Shown here: in pieces, positions 24,361 through 35,319 of the stretch | How the letters are laid out: each line of letters starts with the position of its first letter | Position numbering within the stretch: position 1 is the first letter of the stretch | Assembly (NCBI GenBank): GCA_037127255.1 | Contig: JBANSL010000002.1 | Coordinates: forward strand, 94,146,519 to 94,210,518 | Direction: 5' to 3' | Length of the DNA stretch: 64,000 nucleotides | DNA from: Persicaria tinctoria | Taxonomy: Eukaryota; Streptophyta; Magnoliopsida; Caryophyllales; Polygonaceae | Translations under genes and position numbers: made by a program | Notes under the pieces: generated by a model | What the model was told of the DNA's origin: nothing | Seen by the model: the letters and a program-made list of their open reading frames with translations, nothing else | The model's database searches: none

Positions 24361-26470
24361 CAGGTAACAGATTTGACATGTCACCTACGACACTTCACAT
24401 GACAGTCAGAGTGAGCGGACTTACCCCAGAAATCATCCAAGGTTGAATTTGAAACCAAGTTCAAAAAAAGAAGTCTAGCAGAATGAATTCTGAATCATCG
24501 AAAAGGAATAGAATATGTCGCAAATTCAGGTAAGTAAAAAAATTCATATGTCAAGTAAAATACATTATATGTCATGTAAAATACATTATATGTCATGTAA
24601 AATACATTGTACTAATCAGATCACCAGAACATAAATTTTGTTTAATCCCAGAGAGAATTGTATAAACTGTCAAATTGCTGTCTTCATTATGTAAGAGAGT
24701 TGAAATGGAAAGTGCCACACTTGAATGCAAAGTGATGATCCACAATAGATTAAATACAAAACCAAATTCTTTTATGGACCCTATCAAGGAACGATCCTAT
24801 ATGCATTCGTTTTATCTATCCCGTCTAACGCCAACAGCGTGTCCACGACCTGCCAAGACACGACCTCCTCCAGTTTCGTAGCTGTAAGCTTGTTCTGGCT
24901 CACAATCTCCTACTACACCACCTTCTAGCTGTAGAAGTGAATCTTATCACTTATTTAACCATCAATAAAAGAGTTTCCTGGCATCACAAACAATGATCAC
25001 ACACATGTATCAAGCACGAATCCTAATTCCCTCATTTCCATACAAAATAGGTTTTAACATGATCACACACATGGGGTTTTAACATGACATGTAATAGGTT
25101 TGACATGTCATCTACGTCACTTCACATGACAGTCATAGTGAGCAGACTTACCCCAGAAATCATCCAAGGTTTGACATGTCACCTACGTCACTTCACATGA
25201 CAGGTAATAGGGAGTTACAGAGCTATAATCCATACCTCATGTTTGGCCAAATTTTCATGAAGAAAAAGGTTGATTCCTCTCTTTACTTGTTTCTTCTGTA
25301 TGACATAATCGACAAAGCTGCTCTCAGATGCTTTCAAAGATTAAAGCATCTCAAACGAAGGAGTCAGATAAACAGACGGTTGTTAAGAGAAGTGGGAACA
25401 AAGGAATTGAACTAGGCAATTCTGAAGAGCTTTAATTATCTTGTAGTGATGACTAAACTTGGAAGCAAGAAACTTTCTTACAATAATTAACATGTCATTC
25501 AACCCTTAATTTTCCATTTCTACATGACAGCAAAACGTTTCAACATGTCACCTGTTTATTCAGACATGACATACAACAATTAAAACCACCGAATAGCATA
25601 ATATTATTCTTTGACATCAGATGCCTTGTATTTCTACTCCAGTTCACAAGTACATACATATACATAAATCAAAACGAGACTCATACAAATTACAATTTAT
25701 ACCCTTTAACATGACAGGTAATGCGAATTGATCCTCTTCTCCTTAACGAAAGAACATAACATGACATGTAATGCTATTAACATGACAGTTCATACCCTTT
25801 AACATGACAGTTTATACCCTTTAACATGACATGTTATAACCTTTAACATGACAGGTTATAACCTTTAACATGACAGGTGATGCTATTAACATGACAGTTT
25901 ATACCCTTTAATCACCTGAAATCGCGGTGTCTTTCGTTACCTTTCACTGTAAATAAATCTAGTTCATGAAAAGTCCTATTAATCTTTGGTTTGTTCATCA
26001 CTGTTTGCAGGGTTAGATGACACTCAAAAGTCCCAAAGATCAAGGCATCACGGGCACAAATCAGTCTTAAATTTTGTTTTATGTTATTAATATAAAATGA
26101 ATGCCTAAAACAAGAACACTACCATGTCTTACAACACTTTGTTTTATGTAAGAAAATAAAGTTCTGAAAGAAAATAACATGACATGTAATGCTATTAACA
26201 TGACAGGTTATACTCTTTAACATGACAGGTAATGTGAGTTTAGGTATGAGGATAAGTATGAAAAATAGCCAATTTAGTTTAAGATTTGGTAGTGCATTCA
26301 GAATATTCAAAGTTTCCTTTGACACGTCACTTATGTTACTTGAATTCATCCTAAGATGTACAAGGCATGAACTGCTATTAACATGTCATTCAACCCGTAA
26401 ATTTCCATTTCTACATGACAGCAACACGTTTCAACATGTCACCTGTTTATTCAGACATGACATACAACAA
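24361..26470. repeat. Dispersed array of ACATGACA / TGTCATGT words
   Basis: Roughly 30 copies of ACATGACA, TGACATGT or TGTCATGT lie in about 2.1 kb, often as AACATGACAGGT or AACATGACAGTTTATACCC, and several as the palindrome TGACATGTCA. A block containing CACATGACAGTCA and ACTTACCCCAGAAATCATCC occurs twice (about 24378-24443 and 25098-25170), and a block around ATGACAGCAACACGTTTCAA is repeated near 25523 and 26413. A few more ACATGAC words sit at 28599-28650. Confidence 0.8.
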
Positions 26471-26654
26471 TTAAAACCAGCAAATAGCATAATATTTTTC
26501 TTTCATCAAATGCCTTGTATTTCTACTCCAATTCACAAGTACAGATACATAAATCAAAACGAGGTCCATACTTGAAATCAAATGTTTATAATTACATAGA
26601 TAAACTACATGCTTCAAGTTCTTGAGATTTCGTTCAATTTGAAGTCCTAGTACC

Positions 26655-27066
26655 ACCCAAGCTCCATTCATCCAATTCAGCTTGGGCAGAAGCCTTGCTT
26701 TTTGTTGTTCGTCTGAATGCTTTTGCAACAAGAAGCCTAGGTGCAAGTTGAAGCATGCGTCTCAAATCAGCCTGCAGAACTGGGGACAATTCAGCAGTCT
26801 CACGGGTCAAATGAGCTTGAATCAACAGCTCTGTCTGAAAATAAGATAAGAATATTTTCATAGCCTTCTAAAAAGTGTCTGATTAAGTTAAAGAGATACT
26901 ACTCGGTTACCTTCACTACAGCCGGATGTTGTTTCCAAATTAAACTTTGCTTGTTCTTGCTTGATGTTTTTAAGATCTAAGTTCAACTCACTCCTAACCA
27001 GCATGAACAGCTTCTGAAGTGGTTCACCATCACTTCGACGAACTGGAATTTCCATATATTCAGCCG
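26655..27066 (-). pseudogene. Captured fragment of ERdj2/SEC63-like gene (two exons)
   Basis: The upstream exon (about 27066 down to 26910) reads [20 protein letters not shown] and [20 protein letters not shown]. After an intron, the next exon (about 26832 down to 26730) reads TELLIQAHLTRETAELSPVL and QADLRRMLQLAPRLL. This order and wording match the Sec63 domain of plant ERdj2-type DnaJ proteins of the ER translocon. The rest of the protein, including the J-domain and membrane spans, is absent, and after LAPRLL the frame runs into unrelated residues. The fragment lies in the Mutator-like element on the strand opposite the GRWD1-like fragment. Confidence 0.8.
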
Positions 27067-27381
27067 CCCTTACGAAAATTACCAGCCCTATGTAGCAATT
27101 CTTTGATAAAGAACCAATGTATCATGTTTCTATCAAATGTTAACTCCATCAGATCACATCTTTAACCCGAGGCGCAAACCACAATAGTGTCCTCAAATCC
27201 TCAATCTATTCTCTATATTTAAATAGGTAGGAGATACAACTACTATGAAGGGTCAGTCAATGAAATTGAGGGATTGAAGTTTACTAAACTATACATAAGA
27301 GCTAGAAACGTAAAAGGGGGCATTGCTCAAATAAGGAGCAAGACAGCGTTCACAGTCATTCGAATTGCTTTGCACAGCCGG

Positions 27382-28537
27382 CAGGGGCGGCCCTGGGGTG
27401 GGGCGGGCGTACGCGCCCGCCCCACCTTTTGAGCCGCGGGTACCCTAGGTTTAAAAAAAAAAAATTATGTCAAAACGACGTCGTTTTGACTGGGTTTTAT
27501 TTTTCTCAACACAGACGCGCAGGAGAGACTGAGAGAGGGAAGCGCTTCGACGCTGAGACGCGAACTCCGAAGGGCGAGCGAGCGAAGGGCTAGCGAGCGA
27601 AGGGCTGGCTCCTGGCTGCGCTGCCTGACCATCCGCCTCGGCCGCCTGCACCATTCTGACCACGCGCTGCCTGACCACCGGCTCGGCGCGGCCGCCTGCA
27701 CTAGTAGCACTGCTGTGACTCTCGACTCTCAGTCTCGCACTAGTCTTCGACTCGAAATCGGTAATTTTGCTCCTATTTTGTTAATTTTAGTTACTTGCCC
27801 TCTTGAATTGAGTTGGTGAATTTGATTTGTTTGCAATTGAAAGGTTTGAAATGTGAATTGATTTGGAGAATTGGAGAATTGAAATTTTGTTAGGTTTTAG
27901 GGTTTGAGATTTGAAGTGTGAAAATTGGGGATTTTGATTATTATAAATTGTTTATGTCATTGTTTATGAATGAATTAGGATTAGAGATTTGGAAAATTGA
28001 AATTGTTGTTCTTTGTTTAGGGTTTGAGTTTTGTAAGTGATTTGAAGTGTGAAGATTGGGGCTTTTTTTCATTGTTATTGCTTATGAATTTTGGATAGGG
28101 ATTCCGGTATGGATAGATATTTTGCTCGAATCAACAAAATACCAAGTTGCGACTGCTTCTGTTGAAAGAGTATTTTCTGCGATGAATATCGTCAAGTCAG
28201 ATTTGCGTAACAAGATGTCAGATGATCACCTCTCTGACATCTTGTGTGTTACGTTGAGAAAGATATCTTCAAAAGCATCGACAATGAACCTATTTTGGAG
28301 CATTATCAAGCCATAAGAACCCGCAGGGTGGATTTACTTCCTTCGTCATGAAATTGAACTTATATTATGTATTGTTAAATCTTCAATATGTATTCACCTT
28401 AAATGGTTTTGTTGAACATTTGGATTTATTTGTAGAATTGTAACATTTAATGTTATTTTGTTAACTAATTGACGATGCAACACTTTCGTAGCTTGGAAGT
28501 CCGCCCCACCTTTCAGGAAGTTCTGCGGCCGCCACTG
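27382..28537 (+). mobile_element. hAT element, internally deleted, keeps transposase C-terminus
   Basis: Ends CAGGGGCGGCC and CAGTGGCGGCC (the latter reverse complemented), with an 8-bp duplication ACAGCCGG at 27374-27381 and 28538-28545. It carries a GC-rich 5' part and, near the right end, a coding remnant of the hAT dimerisation domain (28105-28316). The rest of the transposase is missing, so it is a deletion derivative of an autonomous element. It is nested in the 8.1-kb Mutator-like element and therefore younger than it. Confidence 0.92.
28105..28316 (+). pseudogene. hAT transposase C-terminal dimerisation domain remnant
   Basis: It starts after a TTTGGATAG acceptor and reads ILLESTKYQVATASVERVFS, then AMNIVKSDLRNKMSDDHLSD, ending at a TAA at 28314-28316. 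The VATASVERVFSAM...LRNKM signature is that of the hAT-family dimerisation domain found at the C-terminus of plant hAT transposases. The catalytic part is absent, so this cannot act as a transposase alone. Confidence 0.85.
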
Positions 28538-28545
28538 ACAGCCGG

Positions 28546-29900
28546 CACAGGTAACCCACCATTAGAAATTAGGTTTCTACTTCCTAAGTGTTCTTTATAC
28601 ATGACGCTTACTTTAGGTTTACATGACACTTACTTTGGTTTTACATGACGCCCAAATCTCCTTTGATCTCCTTTCACATCTAAGTAGAGACATGGCAATA
28701 TACTAAATCCTAATCTATCAACATCTGAATTATCACCTAAATTCTATCAAGCAATCCAAGAACTAAGGCAGAAGCATCAATACTAAATACTATGTATGTT
28801 TATCACAAAAAGTCCTCAACTGCAGCAAACATGAGCAAGAGAAAGATATTTGTTTATGCAAGCTATGTAAAGTATATAGATACTGATTGTTTGTTACCCG
28901 CTTCAGTTCATGTTTGAGCAAGAGAAAGATATTCAGTTCATGTTTATGCAAGCTATGTAAAGAACCTCAAAATGCTAGCACAGACAACAGGAAGCTGTGC
29001 TGATAAAAGGACAGAACCTCCAAGGTATTTCATCTTTGATGAAACTAAAAATCATGTAGGTTGAACTTGAAAGAGAGTTTCCAAGCTGTTGAGGTGCTCC
29101 TTACTTTTTCCTCATCTACAATGTCCATAGAAATCAACAAATTTAAGGCGTCGAGCACTCAACAGATTCCTACTGACTTATTTTCAACCAAACCAGAATG
29201 AGTTTGCACTTTTGACGAATTAGGAATTGACAACATTACCTCTAGCATATCAGGCCTTCAGTGTAAGTATACACTAAATTAAAGCACATATGAGTTGGGA
29301 ATATTATCAAAATTCAATATAATAAAATACTAACAGAAGTCCTCACAAAATCAAGAACATAAATATATAAAAGACCCAGCTCAGTCAATGTAAAGATTAA
29401 CTGTCCATCCTATGTTTTCCTACTGGACACCATCCGATTGTCTACTGGACACATTTGTCCCTGAGATCTAAGAACTTCACTTGAGTAGGACAATCATAAC
29501 AGACATTCACATACAAATTAAAACAACAAGGCTGAGCAAATGTCTTAAACTAGATGAGCATATGTCTTGAATTACTTGAACTTATCAATCATTATTCACT
29601 TGATATGTCTTAAACAACAAGGTTGAGAGAAATCACTTTACCTGCTTATCAGCTAGTGTAATCAGCTTAAATAATGAAGTTTGGGAATAAAAATTCAGCA
29701 AGTTCCAACTAATCATCCAAAGCAAATAGATAACAAATGAACAGCAAATAGATAACAACTGAACAACGAATTGATTAAGCAAATCAACAGCAAATAGATA
29801 ACAAATGAATCAGTAATCCAACTCTCCATAAAGCTCATCTGGACTAAGTCTTATAGCGATTCTGCGAACCCTAATCATTGAAGAGGTGAAGAGAAGTACG
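28546..29900. other. Right arm of the Mutator-like element, no gene recognised
   Basis: AT-rich sequence with a few ACATGAC words at 28599-28650 and short direct repeats of AGCAAATAGATAACAA (29720-29810). No exon could be assigned. Confidence 0.45.
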
Positions 29901-30430
29901 AACCTGAGAGCCTAATTGATCGACGACAGCAAATTTGTACAGAAGCGGGCCTCTGAACGACAGCGGTCAAGGTGGAACCCGGAGGAATTGGGGAAGGGTG
30001 TGGCCTCCCTAGCCGCCGCTCCCGACCCCTTTCCCGGCCTCCCTCCTCTCGGCCTCCCTTTCCTCTATGTTAGTTATCAGAGGTCAATGGAGAGGCGGAG
30101 CCATCCCCTTCCTTCAAATCAGAACCCTAGCCGCCGCCCCCGACCCCCTTCCCGGCCTCTAGCTCCGACAACAGGCCGGAATCGGAATCGGAATTGAAGA
30201 GAGAGGGCAGAAATCGGGATTGACGGATTCCTTCACCTGAATCTTCATCGTCGTCAAAATCGAACGAGGCTTTCTCTTCTGTCGAGCATCTCGAGGAGGA
30301 GCGAAAGGGTTTTTCGGTGGAAGCCAACAGACAACCTTCACTGACTCTCTTTGTCTTCTCCGACCTCTCCCTCAACCACAACAACCCCTTCGGCCTCCCT
30401 CTTCACGGCCTCCCTTTCCTCTCTGTTCAT
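29900..30430. other. GC-rich exon-like stretch in the Mutator-like element
   Basis: Clearly more GC-rich than its surroundings and open on both strands. The minus-strand ORF 30384-30127 is Ser/Asp-rich (ASFDFDDDEDSGEG). The words CGGCCTCCCT and CCCGACCCC recur. This resembles a captured 5' exon with leader, but I do not recognise the protein and would not claim a product. Confidence 0.35.
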
Positions 30431-30680
30431 TTTGTTTTAACCGGTTAGCAGGTTTTGTTTTAACCGGCTAGCATGCAATTTTTTGTAGAGGGTGGGTTAA
30501 CCTCTATAAATATATTCGGATAGTGGGTTAGGCTAGCAAACCAAACCGGGGCGGGGATTACTTCCTTTAAATCCCTCAAAGTTTATTAATCAAAAAAAAA
30601 AAAAAATCCAAAATTATAGAGTTCATAAAAAAATGATATAATTATAATTATAATTATATTATCTAATTAAAAATATAAAT

Positions 30681-31282
30681 TTGGTTTAATTTGAGAAAAC
30701 CTTAAAGTTACAACTTGGATAGTTAAATTAAAAATACAAAGTATAGTTGATTCGAGAAAATCTTGTAATTGTAACATGGATAGTTTAATTAAAAATATAA
30801 AGTAGAGTTGATTTGAGAAAAGTTTCAAGTTGTAATTTGGGCATTTTAAGAAAAAAAATATATAGTTAGGTGAAATTGATAAAGTTGGTTTAATTTGAGA
30901 AAACCTTAAAGTTACAACTTGGGTAGTTAAATTAAAAATACAAAGTATAGTTGATTCGAGAAAATCTTGTAATTAGAACTTGGATAGTTTAATTAAAAAT
31001 ATAAAGTAGAGTTGATTTGAGAAAAGTTTCAAGTTGTAATTTGGGCATTTTAAGAAAAAATATATATAGTTAGGTGAAATTGATAAAGTTGGTTTAATTT
31101 GAGAAAACCTTAAAGTTACAACTTGGGTAGTTAAATTAAAAATACAAAGTATAGTTGATTCGAGAAAATCTTGTAATTGTAACTTGGATAGTTTAATTAA
31201 AAATATAAAGTAGAGTTTATTTGAGAAAAGTTTCAAGTTGTAATTTGGGCATTTTAAGAAAAAAAATATAGTTAGGTGAAAT
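30681..31282. repeat. Tandem repeat, three units of about 200 bp
   Basis: Units begin near 30681, 30895 and 31089 with TTGGTTTAATTTGAGAAAAC and share AAAGTATAGTTGATTCGAG and TTTCAAGTTGTAATTTGGGC. A single diverged unit lies at 21838-22050 on the other side of the Mutator-like insertion, so the array expanded in only one flank of the repeat. Confidence 0.85.
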
Positions 31283-31550
31283 TGAGGAAATATGACAATT
31301 TATAATTTTAAAAAGACATAAAAGGACCTTGAAATAAAAAAATTTAATATATTTAAATTCAAACTTTTAAGGGTAAAAAAGACATTTTATAAAAAAAGAT
31401 GGAAATTACTTAAAAGGGCATGGTTAATATAAGATATGATATAATTTATGAGGGCAAAATAGGTATTTTTCACCTAAAAAAACAATTAAAAATTACAAAT
31501 GGAAAGTTACTATTCATTTGAAAGTTCACACCATTATAAGGTGTAAGATA

Positions 31551-32213
31551 GGGTGTGTATGGGCGTGTAAAAAAAGGTAAAAATTAAGTACAACCATGTG
31601 TTTATTTTATAAATAGTGTAAATGGGTGTATGGGAGGTAAAAAAAGTAAGTAAAAACTGTTAAAAAAAAAGGTTTAAAAAATAAACTACAAATCGGTGCC
31701 TTTTTAGGTGTTTATTTTTATCTTATTTGGTTTGAAAGTACCACAATACCCCTAATAACAACCAAATAAACTCCACTTTTTGCAAATAAACTGTTTTTCT
31801 CCCCGTAAGGAGACTATCTTGTTGTTTAAATTTTAAACTACTTTTACCAACTATAAATTTTACCGTGTTTATAATTCTAGTCAGTTTATTAACCCCGTCC
31901 CATACGAACCCACTATCCGTATGGGGCGAAAAATATTTTATTTGTAAAATGTGGAATTTATTTGGTTGTTATTAGGGGTATTGTGGTACTTTCAAACCAA
32001 ATAAGATAAAAGGGAATGGGTGAAACCGTGAAATAATACTTTTGCAAAATAAACACCAAAATAACCTCCATTTTCTATCTTTTTTTTAACACAAATTTTT
32101 AACACGTTTTAGTTTATTTTGGTCATCCAAACAACCAAAAAAGCGATTTAAAAAATAAACACCCACAAATGCTTAATTTTTAACAGCTTTTAAGTTGTAC
32201 CATACACACCCTA
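31551..32213. mobile_element. Foldback/MITE-like inverted repeat, about 660 bp
   Basis: The outer ends AGGGTGTGTATGG and CCATACACACCCT are inverted. Inner arms pair over a longer stretch: 31722-31780 (ATCTTATTTGGTTTGAAAGT) against 31949-32010 (ACTTTCAAACCAAATAAGAT). Non-coding. No clear target duplication was found, so the superfamily is open. Confidence 0.65.
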
Positions 32214-32619
32214 CCTTGATCTCTAAGCACCAACTAATAAAGAACTTGTATAAACACCCTCCCTAGTTGTCTTTGCAGGTAATTAAGGAAAGCTGTCGTC
32301 ACCTCGAGGTAATAAATATAGATGAAATTCTAGAAACGCTTCAGACGTGGTGCCTTTTGATATGAACGTGGTGCCCTAAAACATCGATTCATACATGTAC
32401 TATAGTAATCCGGATTTACGGTGTATCTAGCAACCCCAGACAGGGATTTAGGCCTTTAGGGGTACAGTGTACACACTTAGGGGTTTAGGCCTTTAGGGGT
32501 ACAGTGTACACACTTATGTAAGTGATTTCGAGTTCAAAGTAGAGGAGTACATGGACACACGTACACTTGTATAAGATCTTGTATATAAGGTTTGTTAAGT
32601 CCTTTGTGTACTGTTGCAA
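32214..32619. other. Intergenic DNA with a short direct repeat
   Basis: It contains two copies of GGCCTTTAGGGGTACAGTGT in tandem near 32450-32515. Nothing else was recognised. Confidence 0.5.
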
Positions 32620-32627
32620 TGCGTAAG

Positions 32628-33026
32628 CAGAGGCGGAGGGAGGGGGCATGAGGTGGCTCGAGCCCCCCCTGGGTCGGAGGAAAACGCAAAAAAAAAAAAA
32701 ATGTAATTTTTTTTAATTTTTGATAATTTAAGGGTTAAAAATAGTTAAAAAGAGCATTGAATTAATAAATTTGCTTAGCTTAGTTGGTATGGGTTGAGGA
32801 ATAGAATGATAAGGTCTTGAGTTCAAATCCTTATATAGCTTCATTATAGGGAATTTTTTTCTCCTTTTAGCATTTTAAACTCAAAATAGCTATTTAAATC
32901 ATACATTTAGTGTTTTTTATACTATATTTCTTATCACAAAAATTGTATCTTATATATATCTTCAAAAAAAAAATCTCGAAAATTTAGTTGAGCCCCCCCC
33001 TCGGATTTTTTCTGGCTCCGCCTCTG
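32628..33026. mobile_element. hAT-type MITE with tRNA-like insert, 399 bp
   Basis: Ends CAGAGGCGGAGG and CAGAGGCGGAGCC (the latter reverse complemented), with a perfect 8-bp duplication TGCGTAAG at 32620-32627 and 33027-33034. Inside, about 32773-32845, lie A-box-like TAGCTTAGTTGGT and B-box-like GAGTTCAAATCC at tRNA-like spacing, so a tRNA-derived sequence was incorporated. No protein is coded. Confidence 0.9.
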
Positions 33027-33204
33027 TGCGTAAGGGTGGAGTTGAGGAGGGGTATGGGAGTCACGTGCCCCTCCTCTCATGTGATGAACTAACTAGGTGT
33101 ATGTTCCTCGTTGATAGCTTCGTTTTGATATATAATACGTCTTAATCTGACATCTGAATAAAAAGTTAGGAATGTTTATAAATTAGGGTAATATGCATAG
33201 GCTG

Positions 33205-33575
<371 letters not shown>

Positions 33576-34296
33576 TAGTTCTACGAACGAACAGATTAGA
33601 TCAATTGCAAAATGGAAAGGTTTGTACAAGTTATACCTTTCGTTACCCCTTTGTGGAAAATCGTTAGGTATGAATATGTTAGATACCTGTGACTCGATTG
33701 GTGAAATAGTATCTCTCTAAAAAAACATGTTTTTTTACCGCCGCACAAATTTTTTTTTTTTTGTTACGAATGAAGAAGATATTGAGGAATTGTCTTAAAT
33801 TAACATTCACATGTCATAATTCATCTCGAGAGCTTCGAAATGACAAATTATATTAATCATTTCGACAATTAGATAGGAAGTTACGCAAGTTTAAAATTTT
33901 TATTTCTGGTTATACATTATTATATGTTATGAGTGCAACAAGTTATATATATTAAATAGGGTTGTTATTTGAGCCAAACAAGTTTGGTATTGTTTTATTA
34001 TATTTAACTCATTTAGAAACAAGTCAACCTTGAGTAGAACCTATATTTGAACTTGAACTCATACTCGACGTGTTCAATAAATGAACGAGCTTGAGTTGAG
34101 TTTTTTTTCTCTCAAGTATTATGCAACTTTACTTGCTCATGACATAAAAATGTGCTCATAATCAATCGAGCCGAGCCGAGCCGAGCATTGAATCAAGCAT
34201 AAAAATGTGTTCATAGTCAACTCATTTGGCAAATATGCTCTTAACTTAATGTTTGCCTATACTTATTTAGTTAATTTTTTTCGGATATTTCATTTA
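33576..34296. other. AT-rich intergenic DNA, nothing recognised
   Basis: A short GAGCC tandem (34166-34186) is the only pattern noted. Confidence 0.5.
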
Positions 34297-34950
34297 GGAA
34301 AAATGGACAAAAATAATACCAAGTATCAACTTTTGGCCAAAAATAATACGAACTTTAAAATTGACCATTTCATATACGAACTATCGCCCTATTAACCGAA
34401 AATAATACATGTGTATTACGGTGAACTTTCCGACCAAATACGCCACGTGGACACCGGAAAACACACATGACATAAATTTTTGCCACATCGACCAAACTTG
34501 TAAGTTATGCCATGTCATAAATTTATTTTTAAGTTTTTTTTTAAAAAAAAATTAAACAAATAGACAAATAGCTACCGTACCTTTCGAAACAATGGAATCG
34601 AGGGTGGGTCTTCACTTTCTTCTCAATGTTATCTGCTCGTTCTCTCCTCCATTGTTTCGAAAAGTACGGTAGCTATTTGCCTATTTGCTTAATTAATTTT
34701 TTTAAAAAAAAAAATTGAAAAATAAATTTATGACATGACATAACTTACAAATTTGGTGAGGTAGCAAAAATTTATGTCATGTATGTTTTCCGGCGTCCAC
34801 GTGGCGTATTTGGTCGAAAAGTTCACCGGAATACACATGTATTATTTTCGGTTAATAGGGCGATAGTTTGCATATGAAACGGTCAATTTCAAAGTTCGTA
34901 TTATTTTTGACCAAAAATTGATACTTGATATTATTTTTTTCCATTTTTCC
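34297..34950. mobile_element. Long-arm foldback MITE, 654 bp
   Basis: Nearly the whole element is an inverted repeat. The left arm starts GGAAAAATGGACAAAAATAA and the right arm ends ATTATTTTTTTCCATTTTTCC. Arms about 300 bp long pair through ACATGTATTATTTTCGGTTA, CACGTGG and GTACGGTAGCTATTTG, leaving a loop of under 100 bases near 34600-34650. Non-coding. No exact target duplication was established (long-arm TIRs suggest a Mutator relation). Confidence 0.85.
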
Positions 34951-35319
34951 ATTTTATAATTTCGTTATCAAATGGGGTGTTCAATCTCATTTTTCATAGA
35001 CCAAATTGCAACTCTTCATATTGTGTGTATATACTCCAAGAAGATCATTGCTCGAAATTGGCAATGGTCTCGTTGGAACTTAACAAATGTCACTAACTCA
35101 TTCCACCATTGACAAATTCAGAACGATTGTAATATGAACAGAGTCCCAACCGACCATCAAAGCTGTACATATCTCTCAGCAAGCAACATTGCTAAATCAT
35201 TCCCCTCTTCGTCCACGCCAAGTGCAACGGAGTTCGAATCAGCACTTCCCGGAGAGGCCTCATCTGGCTTCCTCTCCCCCCAAAATAGAGCTGCTCTTCT
35301 TGTTGGAAGAGAGGCCCTC

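Larger units (their letters stand above)
22443..30577. mobile_element. 8.1-kb non-autonomous Mutator-like element (Pack-MULE type)
   Basis: A perfect 9-bp duplication AAAGTTTAT flanks it at 22434-22442 and 30578-30586, and the host repeat reads continuously without the insert. The left end begins GGCAAATTTGCTAAAATAA. The right end, reverse complemented, shows the same landmarks at nearly the same spacing (TTTGCTA, TAACCC, TAACCC, AAAAAATTGCA, CCGGTT), so the terminal repeats are long but degenerate. No MULE transposase is visible. Cargo consists of a GRWD1-like fragment (22751-23600), a tRNA-like sequence (24135-24203), a field of ACATGACA words (24361-26470), an ERdj2/SEC63-like fragment (26655-27066), a nested hAT (27382-28537) and a GC-rich exon-like stretch (29900-30430). 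Confidence 0.85.
21430..31520 (-). mobile_element. Helitron-like repeat, interrupted (right boundary approximate)
   Basis: Read on the minus strand, the left edge ends with the palindrome CGCGCGCATAAGCGCGCG followed about 10 bases later by CTAG and then T, the layout of a Helitron 3' end. Sequence at 21505-21700 recurs directly at 22270-22442, and 21640-22260 recurs at 30560-31500, so these flanks belong to one repeat family. The 8.1-kb Mutator-like element at 22443-30577 is inserted into it. The opposite end is not identified with certainty; minus-strand TCAAATGAATAGTAAC near 31510-31525 is a candidate. No Rep/helicase coding sequence is seen. Confidence 0.45.

Noticed and set aside
24361..26470. 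CRISPR-like array
   Set aside because: The ACATGACA words are short, on both strands and irregularly spaced, and the genome is eukaryotic.
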